Below are positions 1 through 7,736 of a stretch of DNA of 40,300 nt, in pieces. The stretch is from positions 1-40,300 of the forward strand of contig CASFDK010000014.1 in NCBI GenBank assembly GCA_949293415.1, written 5' to 3'. The position numbers and the translations under genes were made by a program. A model generated the notes under the pieces. It saw only the letters and a list, made by a program, of their open reading frames with translations. It was not told the origin of the DNA and did no database searches. The stretch's first letter is position 1, and each line of letters opens with the position of its first letter. Origin of the DNA: an uncultured Verrucomicrobiota bacterium (lineage in GTDB: Bacteria; Verrucomicrobiota; Verrucomicrobiia; Opitutales; Intestinicryptomonadaceae).

Positions 1-141
1 AGCGGGGTTCTGCGGGGTACGGTTTGGCGCACAACTGAGGCACACGGAGAAAACAAAAGGGGGCTGTACTGAAGTACTGCTCCCTTTTAGTTTTCGAGTA
101 TGACCCAGTTGTGCGTCAAACAAGTCCCGCAGGTTCCCGCT
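1..141. other. Very long imperfect inverted repeat (hairpin about 60 bp long)
   Basis: The first 141 bases form one nearly continuous imperfect palindrome centred at about 71. The outer arm (1-37) pairs with 106-141, and the inner parts (50-64 with 79-95, 66-69 with 74-77) continue the stem to a tiny loop. Several pairs are G-T on the plus strand (7/135, 9/133, 27/116, 62/81), which would be stable as G-U if the plus strand were transcribed, though a few A-C mismatches also occur. It ends one base from the stop codon of the minus-strand transporter. It has no T-run like an ordinary terminator and is far longer than one. It could be a structured RNA, a mobile hairpin element or an oversized terminator. 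It may extend past the left edge. Confidence 0.6.
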
Positions 142-142
142 C

Positions 143-1471
143 TCACAAATAGCGGATCCAGACGTATGCACTTGAGATGGAGAGCGAAATCAAAACCGTG
201 ATTACCCCATACTTCAAGAAGTACATAAACGAAATGGGCTCGCCGTGCTTTGCCGAGTTTTCCGAAACAATCACATTTGCCGCCGCGCCGATAATTGTCA
301 TATTGCCGCCGAGACACGCGCCGAGCGACAAACACCACCAGAGCGGGAAAGCATATTCCGTACCCATCGACTTCTGTATCTCGGCAATCATCGGAGCCAT
401 CGTGGCAGTGTAGGGGATGTTGTCGATAATCCCCGAAATTACACCGGAAGCCCAGAGAATAATGAACGCCGTAGCCGACTGCGATCCGTGCGTGATGTCG
501 AGCACCTCCTGTGCCATCAACTTGATTCCGCCCGAAGCCTCCAGCCCGCCGATGATTACGAAAAGCCCGATAAAGAAGAAGATTGTATTCCATTCGACTT
601 CCCTGAAGATTTCCTCAGGCTTTTCGAAAAGCAACAATATGCTCGCGCCGAAAAGCGCGACGACCGATGTTTCAATCTTCAGATAGTCGTGCGAAACAAA
701 CCCGCCGATAACAAGCGAGAGCACCACAAGCGAACGAATCATCAGCGGTCGGTCTACGACTTTCGAAAAGTTGTTGTTCATCTTCGAGATTGCCGCCATG
801 CGCTCGGGAGTAGTTTTGAGGGAATGCCTGAAAACGAACGCGTAAAAGAGCACAATTACTACGAAAATTACCGCAACCACGCCCGAAAGCTCGTTGACGA
901 AATCCATAAACGAAAACTTCGCCGCGCTGCCTATGATGATGTTCGGCGGGTCGCCGATGAGCGTCGCCGTGCCGCCGATGTTCGAAGCGAAAATCTCCAC
1001 GAGAAGGAACGGCACGCTCGAAATATCGAGCTTTTGGGCAATCGCAAAGGTGATGGGCATCACCAGAATCACGGTCGTAACGTTGTCGAGGAATGCGCTG
1101 ACGACCGCCGTGAACATCCCGAGCGAAATCAGAATCATTGTCGGACGTCCCTTTGTGGACTTCATAATGGCGTTTGCAATGTAGGTGAAAATTCCGCTCC
1201 GCGTGGTTATGGAAACTATAATCATCATCGCGATGAGCAGGAATATCACGTTGAAGTCGATGAAGTGCACGAAGTAGTTCGGGTTTGCGGCGCCCGACGG
1301 CAAAAACTTCGACTGGCTTACAAGTCCGAGCAGAATCGCCAAGCTCGCCCCGATTAGCGCGACAACCGATTTCGAAACCACTTCGGTTGCAATGAATACA
1401 TACGCCAAAATCAAAAGCGTTGCCGAAGCGAGAACCGCATTGGCGTTAATCCAATCATATAGACATCCCAT
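143..1471 (-). CDS. ArsB/NhaD-family ion transporter (probable Na+/H+ antiporter)
   Basis: A 442-residue inner-membrane protein with about eleven to twelve hydrophobic segments. It carries the paired signature motifs of the ion transporter superfamily: SAFLDNVTTVILVMPI in the first half and SGIIDNIPYTATMAPMI in the second, plus the re-entrant loop sequences GGTATLIGDPPNI and LGGNMTIIGAAANVI. These two inverted halves are typical of NhaD/ArsB/SLC13-type permeases; the DN and GDPPN residues normally line the ion path. Sodium/proton exchange is the likeliest role, but arsenite, citrate or another anion cannot be excluded from sequence. The gene is monocistronic, diverges from purE across a 121-bp spacer and runs into the long hairpin at 1-141. 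The spacer holds a 15-bp palindrome (1497-1511) near its start. Confidence 0.85.
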   Translation of the reverse strand: MGCLYDWINANAVLASATLLILAYVFIATEVVSKSVVALIGASLAILLGLVSQSKFLPSGAANPNYFVHFIDFNVIFLLIAMMIIVSITTRSGIFTYIANAIMKSTKGRPTMILISLGMFTAVVSAFLDNVTTVILVMPITFAIAQKLDISSVPFLLVEIFASNIGGTATLIGDPPNIIIGSAAKFSFMDFVNELSGVVAVIFVVIVLFYAFVFRHSLKTTPERMAAISKMNNNFSKVVDRPLMIRSLVVLSLVIGGFVSHDYLKIETSVVALFGASILLLFEKPEEIFREVEWNTIFFFIGLFVIIGGLEASGGIKLMAQEVLDITHGSQSATAFIILWASGVISGIIDNIPYTATMAPMIAEIQKSMGTEYAFPLWWCLSLGACLGGNMTIIGAAANVIVSENSAKHGEPISFMYFLKYGVITVLISLSISSAYVWIRYL

Positions 1472-1543
1472 AATAATCCTGTAAAAAAAATTACGACGGC
1501 AACCGTTGCCGCCAACCCTGAAAACCTAAACGCTGAATTTATA

Positions 1544-1573
1544 TTGATTGCAATCGAAAAATTTTGGTAAAAT
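1544..1573 (+). promoter_or_regulatory. Promoter of purE
   Basis: TTGATT (1544-1549) and TAAAAT (1568-1573) are separated by 18 bp and lie 19 bp before the purE ATG. The -35 element overlaps a 10-bp palindrome GATTGCAATC (1546-1555) that could be an operator. The match is good to sigma-70 rules, but no regulator can be named. Confidence 0.5.
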
Positions 1574-1592
1574 ATGCTCGACCGGAAAAATT

Positions 1593-2090
1593 ATGGAACA
1601 AAAACCCCTTGTCAGTATAGTAATGGGCAGCGTGAGCGATTGGGACACAATGCAGCACTGCGCAGCCACTCTCGAAAAATTCGCAATTCCCTACGAACGG
1701 AATATCGCAAGCGCACACCGCACCCCCGAAAAGGCGTGTAAAATAGCCTCGACCGCAAAGGAGCGCGGAGTGAAAATCGTAATCGCGGCGGCGGGCGGAG
1801 CTGCGCACCTTGCGGGCGTGCTCGCGGCGCATACAGACCTTCCGATTCTCGGCGTGCCGATGAAGGGCTGGGCGACAGACGGGATGGACTCGCTGCTTTC
1901 GACCGTCCAGATGCCGCGCGGTGTGCCCGTGCTTACGCTTGCAATCGGAAAGGCGGGGGCGGTGAACGCGGCGGTTGCGGCGTTGCAGATTCTTGCGCTG
2001 TCCGATTCGGCGTACGCAAAGACGCTCGCCGACTTCCGCAAAAAACAGACCGAGGAAGTCTTGGCGACTAAATTTCCCGACGAAAAATAA
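1593..2090 (+). CDS. purE: N5-carboxyaminoimidazole ribonucleotide mutase (PurE)
   Basis: Class I PurE, which moves the carboxyl group of N5-CAIR to give 4-carboxy-AIR in de novo purine synthesis in the cytosol. The 165-residue length is normal. The N-terminal GSVSDWDTM (residues 12-20) forms the nucleotide-binding loop, SAHRTP (40-45) carries the catalytic histidine, and a GGAAHLAGVLA segment follows. An in-frame upstream ATG at 1548 exists, but it lies within the promoter spacer and adds residues foreign to the family, so 1593 is preferred. purK is not next to it. The stop overlaps the next start (TAATG), so it is translationally coupled to the pseudouridine synthase gene. The Shine-Dalgarno sequence is weak. 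Confidence 0.93.
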   Translation: MEQKPLVSIVMGSVSDWDTMQHCAATLEKFAIPYERNIASAHRTPEKACKIASTAKERGVKIVIAAAGGAAHLAGVLAAHTDLPILGVPMKGWATDGMDSLLSTVQMPRGVPVLTLAIGKAGAVNAAVAALQILALSDSAYAKTLADFRKKQTEEVLATKFPDEK

Positions 2091-2911
2091 TGGCGCAGTC
2101 GAAAAAAATAGGCTTTCCCGCGGGAATGCTCGGCGAAGATCCGATGAGGTTCGACGTCCTCGCCGAAGCTTCGCCGTCGTTCGTGGCGATCGGCAAGCCC
2201 GCCGACATCCTGCTCGACTCGTACCTCGGTTCGCCGAAGGAAAAGTCGGTGATGCTTGCGATGCGCGAGACGCCCGACAAGCCCGAATTCAAACGCCTCG
2301 GCATAAATTCTCCCTACGCGGTCAACCAACTCGACTTCGAAATTTCGGGCGCGGCGATAATCGCCTGCGACAAGGACACCGCCAACGAAATGCGCAACGA
2401 AATCTGGTCGGGCGCGATGAAGTTCGAGTACCTGCTTCTGGCGAAATCGGCGCAGGCTTCGCAGGCTTCGTTCGATGTGGATCTGCCCGTTTTGATGCAC
2501 GACGAACGTCCCGTGTGGCTTGTTTCGCACAGGTTCGGCAAAAAGGCGCATACGGTCTTCGAGCGTCTGGAGCGCGTCGGCGCGTACGAACTCTGGCGGG
2601 CTTCCGCCGAAACGGTTCGACCGCACCAAATCCGCGTGCACGCAAACGAAGTCGGAATTAAAATCGTGGGCGAATCGCTCTACAGCCGCACCCCCTACGT
2701 TTATATGTCCGACATCAAGGAAGAGCCGTACAAGATAGGCTTCAATCAGGAGGAGCAACCCCTGTATCCGCATATTTATCTGCACCTTTCGAAAATCGTC
2801 CTGCCCGAAAACCGCAAGTTCGACGGCGGCAAAACGGAGCTTTGCGCGCCGCTGCCCAAGGGCTTTGCCACAACGCTCAAGCGTCTGGGCTTTTCGGAAA
2901 TCGGACGGTAG
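2090..2911 (+). CDS. RluA-family RNA pseudouridine synthase
   Basis: A 273-residue protein of the RluA type, which isomerises uridine to pseudouridine in rRNA or tRNA. The catalytic motif, usually HRLDxxTSG, appears as NQLDFEISG (residues 79-87); the essential aspartate (Asp82) is kept but the preceding HR is replaced. The second family block RPHQIRVHANEVG (177-189) followed by GESLY is clear. There is no S4 RNA-binding domain at the N-terminus. Its ATG overlaps the purE stop by one base, so the two genes form an operon by coupling. The target site cannot be assigned from sequence, and the altered motif places it in a divergent subgroup. Confidence 0.82.
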   Translation: MAQSKKIGFPAGMLGEDPMRFDVLAEASPSFVAIGKPADILLDSYLGSPKEKSVMLAMRETPDKPEFKRLGINSPYAVNQLDFEISGAAIIACDKDTANEMRNEIWSGAMKFEYLLLAKSAQASQASFDVDLPVLMHDERPVWLVSHRFGKKAHTVFERLERVGAYELWRASAETVRPHQIRVHANEVGIKIVGESLYSRTPYVYMSDIKEEPYKIGFNQEEQPLYPHIYLHLSKIVLPENRKFDGGKTELCAPLPKGFATTLKRLGFSEIGR

Positions 2912-2919
2912 TTTTTGTT

Positions 2920-2947
2920 TTGACACAACTCGGAATGCGCGTAGATT
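2920..2947 (+). promoter_or_regulatory. Promoter placed for a leaderless transcript
   Basis: TTGACA (2920-2925), a 16-bp spacer and TAGATT (2942-2947) stand only 7 nt before the ATG at 2955. Transcription from this promoter would begin at or within a base or two of the start codon, leaving no room for a Shine-Dalgarno site. Confidence 0.6.
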
Positions 2948-2954
2948 CTTTCAC

Positions 2955-4370
2955 ATGAAAGCACGCATTCCGATTTTTTGTGTCGCCGCGGTTTTTGCGG
3001 CATCGCTCTTCGCCGCGCAGGAAAAAAAATACGACAGTTCCGATTTCCGTAACTATTGCGGGCTTGCGTGGGGCACCGACGCGCGCGAGCTTTTGCAGTA
3101 TTGCAAAAACGTAGGGCACACAAATGTGATGTACAAAAGCGGGATGGAGAATCTTCCGCTCGCTTCGGGGATGACCTTTTTCATCGAGACGCCCGAATAC
3201 GGCGCGTACCGCCGCACAATCGACCTGCGCAAAAAATATTCGCCCGCCGAAATCGAACACTGGGAGAGCCTTTGCGCTGTGGTTTTCCCCGACAAACCGT
3301 TTCCGCAGAATATGGCGACGGGCTGGTATTACAACCGCAACGAAGTGAGCCTGCAGCTCGATATGCAGCAAAAGAAAGTCCATAAAGTCATCGTCGGCAG
3401 GATAATGGAACGGGTCGAAAAAATCCGCAAACGCAACCCGAAGTTCAAGTTCGGCGGCTTTACTTGGGATGTTCCGCAGCCGCACGGCGACTTCAACGCG
3501 TTTGTCGAAAAGAGCGGGCACTTCAACCGCCAGACGACTCTCGCCCACTGGACGGGCTTCGACGGAACTCCCGAACGCGCGGGCATCAAACACGACTACC
3601 CGACCTATTTAGAGGGTTATTTCGAGTTCTTCCGCTCGCTGATGGAACGCGCCCGCGCGGTCAATCCGAACGCGAAATTTATTGTCGAACCGTACGACAT
3701 CTACGGCAACTGGCTGAAATATTTCGAGGGCGGTTTCATAAAGTCGAAGGGCGCGGACGCGAAAAAATACGCCGCCGACTTCATTTGGTCGGAGGGCAGT
3801 TCGACGGCGTTTGCAACCGACAAACGCGTTTCGGCGGCGGGCTATACACGCGCCGATGTAGGCAATTCAAGCCCGTCGATTTTCGCCGAATCCGAGATGC
3901 GCAACGTCGCCGCGCTCGCGGCGGTCTGCGGTTCTTGGACATCGTTTTTCGGACGCTACGGCGGCTACAATACAGCCCCGCGCGCCGTTTCAATCCGAGA
4001 CATTCCCGCCCGCATAAAACTCGGAAAACTCGTTCCCGTCTGGGAGAATCTGAACAATACGCCGCTTGAAAAACGCAGGTATGAAAACGGCGTCTATCAA
4101 AGCCCGACGGCGCGTATGTCTCCCGATGTCTATTGGGCGGTGCAGCCCGAGCGCGACCGAATGGTTTTCGTGTTCATAACCGAGCGCGGCGAAGCGGAAA
4201 TTCCCGACGGCTGGGAGATTGAATCGCTGAACCATCTCGACGGGCTTTTCGGCGAAAACGGCAAAGTGCCGAAGGGGATTTTGAAGGTCGAAAACGGGAA
4301 AATCAAACCGTGCGCCGAATATCTTGCAAATTGGGCGTTCTCGGCGAAACTGAAACGGAAAAATCCGTAA
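2955..4370 (+). CDS. Exported TIM-barrel-like protein, possible glycoside hydrolase
   Basis: A 471-residue protein starting with a clear signal peptide (basic start, hydrophobic core to about residue 21, cleavage near SLFAAQ). The mature part alternates aromatic-rich strands and helices as in clan GH-A-like barrels, for example FKFGGFTWDVPQPHGDFN, FIVEPYDIYGNW and FIWSEGSS. The acidic residues in VEPYD and WSEGSS are candidate catalytic residues, but I cannot place it in a named GH family. The C-terminal 100 residues (from about WAVQPERDRMVFVF) look like a small beta domain. The start at 2955 is chosen because the signal peptide begins there and the promoter lies directly upstream. It is a single gene followed by a decayed gene. 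Confidence 0.72.
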   Translation: MKARIPIFCVAAVFAASLFAAQEKKYDSSDFRNYCGLAWGTDARELLQYCKNVGHTNVMYKSGMENLPLASGMTFFIETPEYGAYRRTIDLRKKYSPAEIEHWESLCAVVFPDKPFPQNMATGWYYNRNEVSLQLDMQQKKVHKVIVGRIMERVEKIRKRNPKFKFGGFTWDVPQPHGDFNAFVEKSGHFNRQTTLAHWTGFDGTPERAGIKHDYPTYLEGYFEFFRSLMERARAVNPNAKFIVEPYDIYGNWLKYFEGGFIKSKGADAKKYAADFIWSEGSSTAFATDKRVSAAGYTRADVGNSSPSIFAESEMRNVAALAAVCGSWTSFFGRYGGYNTAPRAVSIRDIPARIKLGKLVPVWENLNNTPLEKRRYENGVYQSPTARMSPDVYWAVQPERDRMVFVFITERGEAEIPDGWEIESLNHLDGLFGENGKVPKGILKVENGKIKPCAEYLANWAFSAKLKRKNP

Positions 4371-4515
4371 AAAATCGGAGAAAAACGAAACTCCGCCGCC
4401 GTACGCCGCAGGTGGACATCCGTTCGCTATGGGATGCTTTGCCGTTTGATTTGCCATAAACGCCGATGAAAATTAGTATAGGCGTTTACCCGACGTTTGT
4501 CTGCACCCAAATTAT

Positions 4516-4995
4516 ATGAAAAAATATCGGCTCTGATTTTTGCTGCTGCGGGAGTTCGCAACGGCGCCGCCGTACGACTGCGACCCGTCTTCCGAAACGT
4601 CCGTGATAACGGGCAAGGGCTACTGCGGCAAGGCGGAAACGCAAAGCTTTGCGATCGACGCCTACGCCGACTGGCGGTTCTTCGACAATTTCGGTTGCTA
4701 CTTCGGCGCGACCTACACGTTCGGTATGAACGAAGCCGAAAGAGCGAACATTCTCGACAAAGCAAGGCGGAGTGGAACTCGAATCTCGTCGGCGTATTCA
4801 CGGGCGTGCGTTACGCTTGGACGCCGTTTGTCGACGGGGAATTCTGCTTCAAGCCTACAATCGGCGCGGGCTTGGGCTACAACATCACCGACCAGTGGCG
4901 TGTTTGCGCCGCGCCGCCGAAGTTTCGGGCAAGGTTTACCGCAATTTGAACGCGGGCATACGGTTCGGATTCCAATCGGCGGAATCGAATTTGCA
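4516..4995 (+). pseudogene. Decayed outer-membrane beta-barrel protein gene
   Basis: Fragments of one beta-barrel protein appear in changing frames. ATG at 4516 starts MKK, and after a one-base loss in the A-run the frame continues ISALIFAAA, a signal-peptide core. The frame then changes again to give alternating aromatic strands (AIDAYADWRFFDNFGCYFG, then ATYTFGMNEAERANILDKA). Near 4765 it moves to NLVGVFTGVRYAWTPFVDG and TIGAGLGYNITDQWRV, and near 4915 to VSGKVYRNLNAGIRFGF. The order signal peptide, strands, terminal amphipathic strand fits a small OmpA/OmpW-type barrel of about 170-200 residues. At least three frame disruptions make it a pseudogene. A good terminator remains at its end. 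Confidence 0.68.
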
Positions 4996-5033
4996 AACGC
5001 TCCGAATCGGCAAAATTCGGGGCGTTTTTTTTT
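4996..5033 (+). terminator. Rho-independent terminator after the decayed barrel gene
   Basis: AACGCTCCGAAT pairs with ATTCGGGGCGTT with one mismatch, and the hairpin is followed by a run of T. Confidence 0.75.
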
Positions 5034-5109
5034 GCCGAACGGCGCGTTTCGTTGCTATGTTTATATTTGACAATTTCCCGCCGAGCCGATTCCATTTGCG
5101 CTTTGAAAT

Positions 5110-5766
5110 ATGGACGAATATAGGCAGAAATTATCGGAAAATCTTGAGGACTACCTCGAGGCAATAGCTACGCTTGAAGCCAAGCACGGTACTGCCAGAC
5201 CTACCGACATTGCAAAGGCTATGTCGGTGAAAAAACCGTCCGTAACCGCCGCGCTCAACGTGCTCGCCGAGCGCGGGCTTGTCGAGTACGAAAAATACAA
5301 GCCCGTAACCCTCACAAAGGAGGGCAGGGCGGTTGCCGATTCCGTCCGCCGCAAGCACGAGCTTTTGAGCAGCTTCTTTACCGACGTGCTCGGCGTGAAC
5401 GCGTCTTCGGCGGATATGGCGGCATGTAAAATGGAGCACGCGCTCGAGGACGGCATTATGCGAAAACTTATCAAATTCTTGAAAACGCTCGGCAGGGGCG
5501 AAGCGGCGGAGGCTTCCGAAATGTCGGAACTCCCCGAAATTTTCACGCTCGACCTGCTTCCCGCAGGCGTTCCCGCAACAGTCATTTCGGTCGGCGCGAG
5601 AATCGGGAAAATCGGCACGTTTGCCGGTATCGGTCTGGTTTCCGGCGCGGTTGTCGAAATCGTGCGCGACGGGCCTTTCGGCGACCCCGTTTTGCTGAAG
5701 GTAAACGATACAGAAATTGCGCTCCGCCGCAAACAGATGAAGTTCGTGAAAGTAAAACGCGCCTGA
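5110..5766 (+). CDS. DtxR-family metal-dependent transcriptional repressor
   Basis: A 218-residue cytosolic regulator. The N-terminal 65 residues form a winged helix (LEDYLEAIATLEAKHG, then ARPTDIAKAMSVKKPSVTAALNVL as the helix-turn-helix). The middle region has the helical metal-binding and dimerisation domain (RRKHELLSSFFTDVLGV and CKMEHAL, with Cys, Glu and His in the usual metal-ligand places). The C-terminus (about 145-215) is a FeoA/SH3-like domain. Proteins of this class bind DNA when loaded with Fe2+ or Mn2+ and shut off metal uptake. The feo operon promoter 8 kb away carries three palindromes of the right type, so it is the natural candidate target. Whether it is iron- or manganese-responsive cannot be read from the sequence. 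Confidence 0.88.
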   Translation: MDEYRQKLSENLEDYLEAIATLEAKHGTARPTDIAKAMSVKKPSVTAALNVLAERGLVEYEKYKPVTLTKEGRAVADSVRRKHELLSSFFTDVLGVNASSADMAACKMEHALEDGIMRKLIKFLKTLGRGEAAEASEMSELPEIFTLDLLPAGVPATVISVGARIGKIGTFAGIGLVSGAVVEIVRDGPFGDPVLLKVNDTEIALRRKQMKFVKVKRA

Positions 5767-5776
5767 TTGTCGCCCG

Positions 5777-5790
5777 CCCGAATTTTCGGG
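5777..5790 (+). terminator. Weak terminator after the DtxR-type gene
   Basis: A perfect 6-bp stem CCCGAA/TTCGGG with a 2-base loop is followed by a short broken T-run, 10 bp after the stop. The stem is short, so this is tentative. Confidence 0.35.
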
Positions 5791-5885
5791 TTGTTTCATA
5801 TTTCAATAAAACTTTCACCGATTGATTCAGAAGTGTTGACATTCCCGACTTTTTGCCTTTCGATTCGTCTTGAAAGGAGGCGGGA

Positions 5886-5921
5886 ATGGTTTCCATTCCC
5901 GAGAAAAGCAGGACTGCATGA
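5886..5921 (+). CDS. Candidate leader peptide coupled to the Rid-like gene
   Basis: A complete 11-codon ORF (MVSIPEKSRTA) has a consensus Shine-Dalgarno AAGGAGG (5873-5879) six bases before its ATG, and its TGA overlaps the ATG of the next gene (ATGA, 5918-5921). Its first codons lie in a perfect 9-bp hairpin (5881-5901, CGGGAATGG with CCATTCCCG). The downstream gene has only a weak AGGA of its own, so ribosomes may reach it by reinitiation. This could be a regulatory leader ORF or simply a coupling device. It is too short to confirm by coding statistics. Confidence 0.42.
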   Translation: MVSIPEKSRTA

Positions 5922-6976
5922 AAAAAATTCTTCTCAACAACGGTATCGGAGAAATCCATATTCCGCTGGTGTTTTCGACGGCGGACGCGGCGCAATCGGA
6001 ATTCGAAAGGGCTGCGGAAATTCTTCGCCGAAACTCCGCGCGGATTGCAAGCCTCGAGGTATGCGCGGGTTCTTGTGCGGATTCGGCTGTTGCCGGCTTT
6101 ACGCGCGGCGCGCCGTACCCCGTCAACAGGATTCTGCCGCTCGACGAAGTTTCGCAGCCGACTATCGGCGGGGCGCACATCACGGCGGTTTTCGGTTGCA
6201 GTCCCGAGTTTGCGTCTACCGAAGACGGTCTCAGAGCGGTTCGCTATTCCGACGGATTTTTCGATTATTGCCGTACGTTCGGCGTTGTTTCCGCCGTTCC
6301 CAATTCGCAGCCCTACGCGCATACAATCGACAACCTCGAGCGTCTCGAGCGCGCGCTCGGGCTTTTCGGTTTCGAATATACCGACATCGCAAGAACGTGG
6401 TTTTACAACGACGACATTCTGGCGTGGTACGACGACTTCAACAGGGCGCGCACCAAGTTCTATTCCGACAGGAAAATTTTCGAAAAACTTCTGCCCGCGA
6501 GCACGGGCATAGGCGCGCCCAATCCCGCAGGAGCTTTGATTACGAGCGGGGCGGTCGCCGTCAGGAAAATCGGGCAGTGCGGAGTTTCGGAAGTCGAATC
6601 GCCCCTGCAATGTGGCGCACCCGAATACGGAAGTTCTTTTGCGCGGGCGGTCGAACTTGAAACGCCAAAGAGCCGCCGAGTGATGGTTTCGGGCACGGCG
6701 AGCATTGAGTGGGGCGGCAAAACCGCCCATGTTGGCGACATCCAAAAACAGGTCGATTTGACTATGCGCGTAATCGGGGCGATTCTCGAATCGCGCAAAA
6801 TGGATTTTTCAAACACAGTACGGAGCATTGTCTATTGCAGGCATCCCGAATACTACCGCCGTTTCGAAGACTGGGCGAAGACCAACGGGGCGGTTGCGCA
6901 CGTTCCGTCGTACAGCATAGTCTGCCGTTCCGATTTGCTCTTCGAGGTTGAACTTGAAGCGGCGGTCGGGGTTTAA
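5918..6976 (+). CDS. Rid-family protein resembling FkbO/Hyg5 chorismatases
   Basis: A 352-residue cytosolic protein. The C-terminal half is a YjgF/Rid-type domain (MVSGTASIEWGGKTAHVGD, then IQKQVDLTMRVIGAIL). The middle contains IARTWFYNDDI, DFNRARTKFY and LLPASTGIGAP, in the order seen in the chorismatase (FkbO/Hyg5) branch, which hydrolyses chorismate. That branch also includes many uncharacterised proteins, so the substrate is not secure; imine/enamine hydrolysis is the alternative. An in-frame TTG at 5870 is rejected because it reads through the Shine-Dalgarno site and hairpin of the leader ORF, while ATG 5918 begins a typical N-terminus. hisH follows after 54 bp on the same strand, but no menaquinone, enterobactin or rapamycin-like gene is nearby. 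Confidence 0.7.
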   Translation: MKKILLNNGIGEIHIPLVFSTADAAQSEFERAAEILRRNSARIASLEVCAGSCADSAVAGFTRGAPYPVNRILPLDEVSQPTIGGAHITAVFGCSPEFASTEDGLRAVRYSDGFFDYCRTFGVVSAVPNSQPYAHTIDNLERLERALGLFGFEYTDIARTWFYNDDILAWYDDFNRARTKFYSDRKIFEKLLPASTGIGAPNPAGALITSGAVAVRKIGQCGVSEVESPLQCGAPEYGSSFARAVELETPKSRRVMVSGTASIEWGGKTAHVGDIQKQVDLTMRVIGAILESRKMDFSNTVRSIVYCRHPEYYRRFEDWAKTNGAVAHVPSYSIVCRSDLLFEVELEAAVGV

Positions 6977-7030
6977 TTGCGCGGCTTTTTTTCTCGCAAT
7001 TTTCCCGCGCCGGATATTTTCTTTACCGCT

Positions 7031-7651
7031 ATGAAAAATGTGGCGGTCATAGATTACGGAATGGGCAATTTGAAAAGCGTCTTTCGCGCTTGGCAGTATG
7101 TCGGGGCACGGGCGCGGATTATTTCCAAGCCGTCCGAAATGTCGCCTGACGACATTCTCGTCTTCCCCGGTCAGGGTTGTATTGTCGATACGGTAAAGCT
7201 TCTGAAATCCACGGGTTTCGACTCGGCGATTCGCGACTGGATTGCCGCCGACAAACCGTTTTTCGGAATCTGCCTCGGGTTGCAGGCGTTGTTCGAATAC
7301 TCGGAAGAGGGCGATGTAGAGTGTCTTGGCGTGTTCAAGGGCAATGTAAGAAAGTTGCGCCTGCCCAAACGGTTCAAAGTGCCCCATATGGGTTGGGACA
7401 ACGTGAAGTTCGACCGCAATTTGGGCGGAAAACTTCTCGACGGAATCGACGGCGGCGACCAGTTCTATTTCGTGCACAGCTATTATGTCGATACCCCGCA
7501 GTCGGAGATAATTCTGGGGACGACCGAATACGGCGGGTGCACCTTCGCAAGTGCCGTGTCGAAAGGCAATTTGGTTGCCACGCAATTCCATCCCGAAAAG
7601 AGCCAGTCGAAGGGCTTGAAGCTCTACTCGAACTTCTTGGCGGCAAGGTAG
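7031..7651 (+). CDS. hisH: Imidazole glycerol phosphate synthase, glutaminase subunit HisH
   Basis: A 206-residue class I glutamine amidotransferase. It releases ammonia from glutamine for the cyclase HisF, which makes imidazole glycerol phosphate and AICAR in histidine synthesis. The N-terminal VIDYGMGNLKSV is diagnostic for HisH. The nucleophile is Cys81 in FFGICLGLQALFE, and the His-Glu pair lies in ATQFHPEKSQ near the C-terminus. The start at 7031 matches the family; an upstream in-frame ATG adds 18 unrelated residues. A TATTTT box lies 10 nt before the ATG. No other his gene is in the window, so HisH is separated from its partner HisF. Confidence 0.93.
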   Translation: MKNVAVIDYGMGNLKSVFRAWQYVGARARIISKPSEMSPDDILVFPGQGCIVDTVKLLKSTGFDSAIRDWIAADKPFFGICLGLQALFEYSEEGDVECLGVFKGNVRKLRLPKRFKVPHMGWDNVKFDRNLGGKLLDGIDGGDQFYFVHSYYVDTPQSEIILGTTEYGGCTFASAVSKGNLVATQFHPEKSQSKGLKLYSNFLAAR

Positions 7652-7736
7652 TGGGTTTTTTTTGTTGCGAAACGCCGCGAACTTTTAATTATCGAAGCAT
7701 CGAGAAATTTTTCTCCGACCGTTTTTTTTTACGATT

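Noticed and set aside
1..141. Integron attC site
   Set aside because: The size and imperfect symmetry fit, but the required RYYYAAC and GTTRRRY ends were not found and there is no integrase or cassette array.
5067..5095. Promoter with TTGACA before the DtxR-type gene
   Set aside because: The -35 is perfect, but no acceptable -10 lies 16-18 bp downstream, so it was not listed as a feature.
5870..5917. Upstream TTG start for the Rid-like gene
   Set aside because: It would translate through the Shine-Dalgarno and hairpin of the leader ORF and adds residues foreign to the family.
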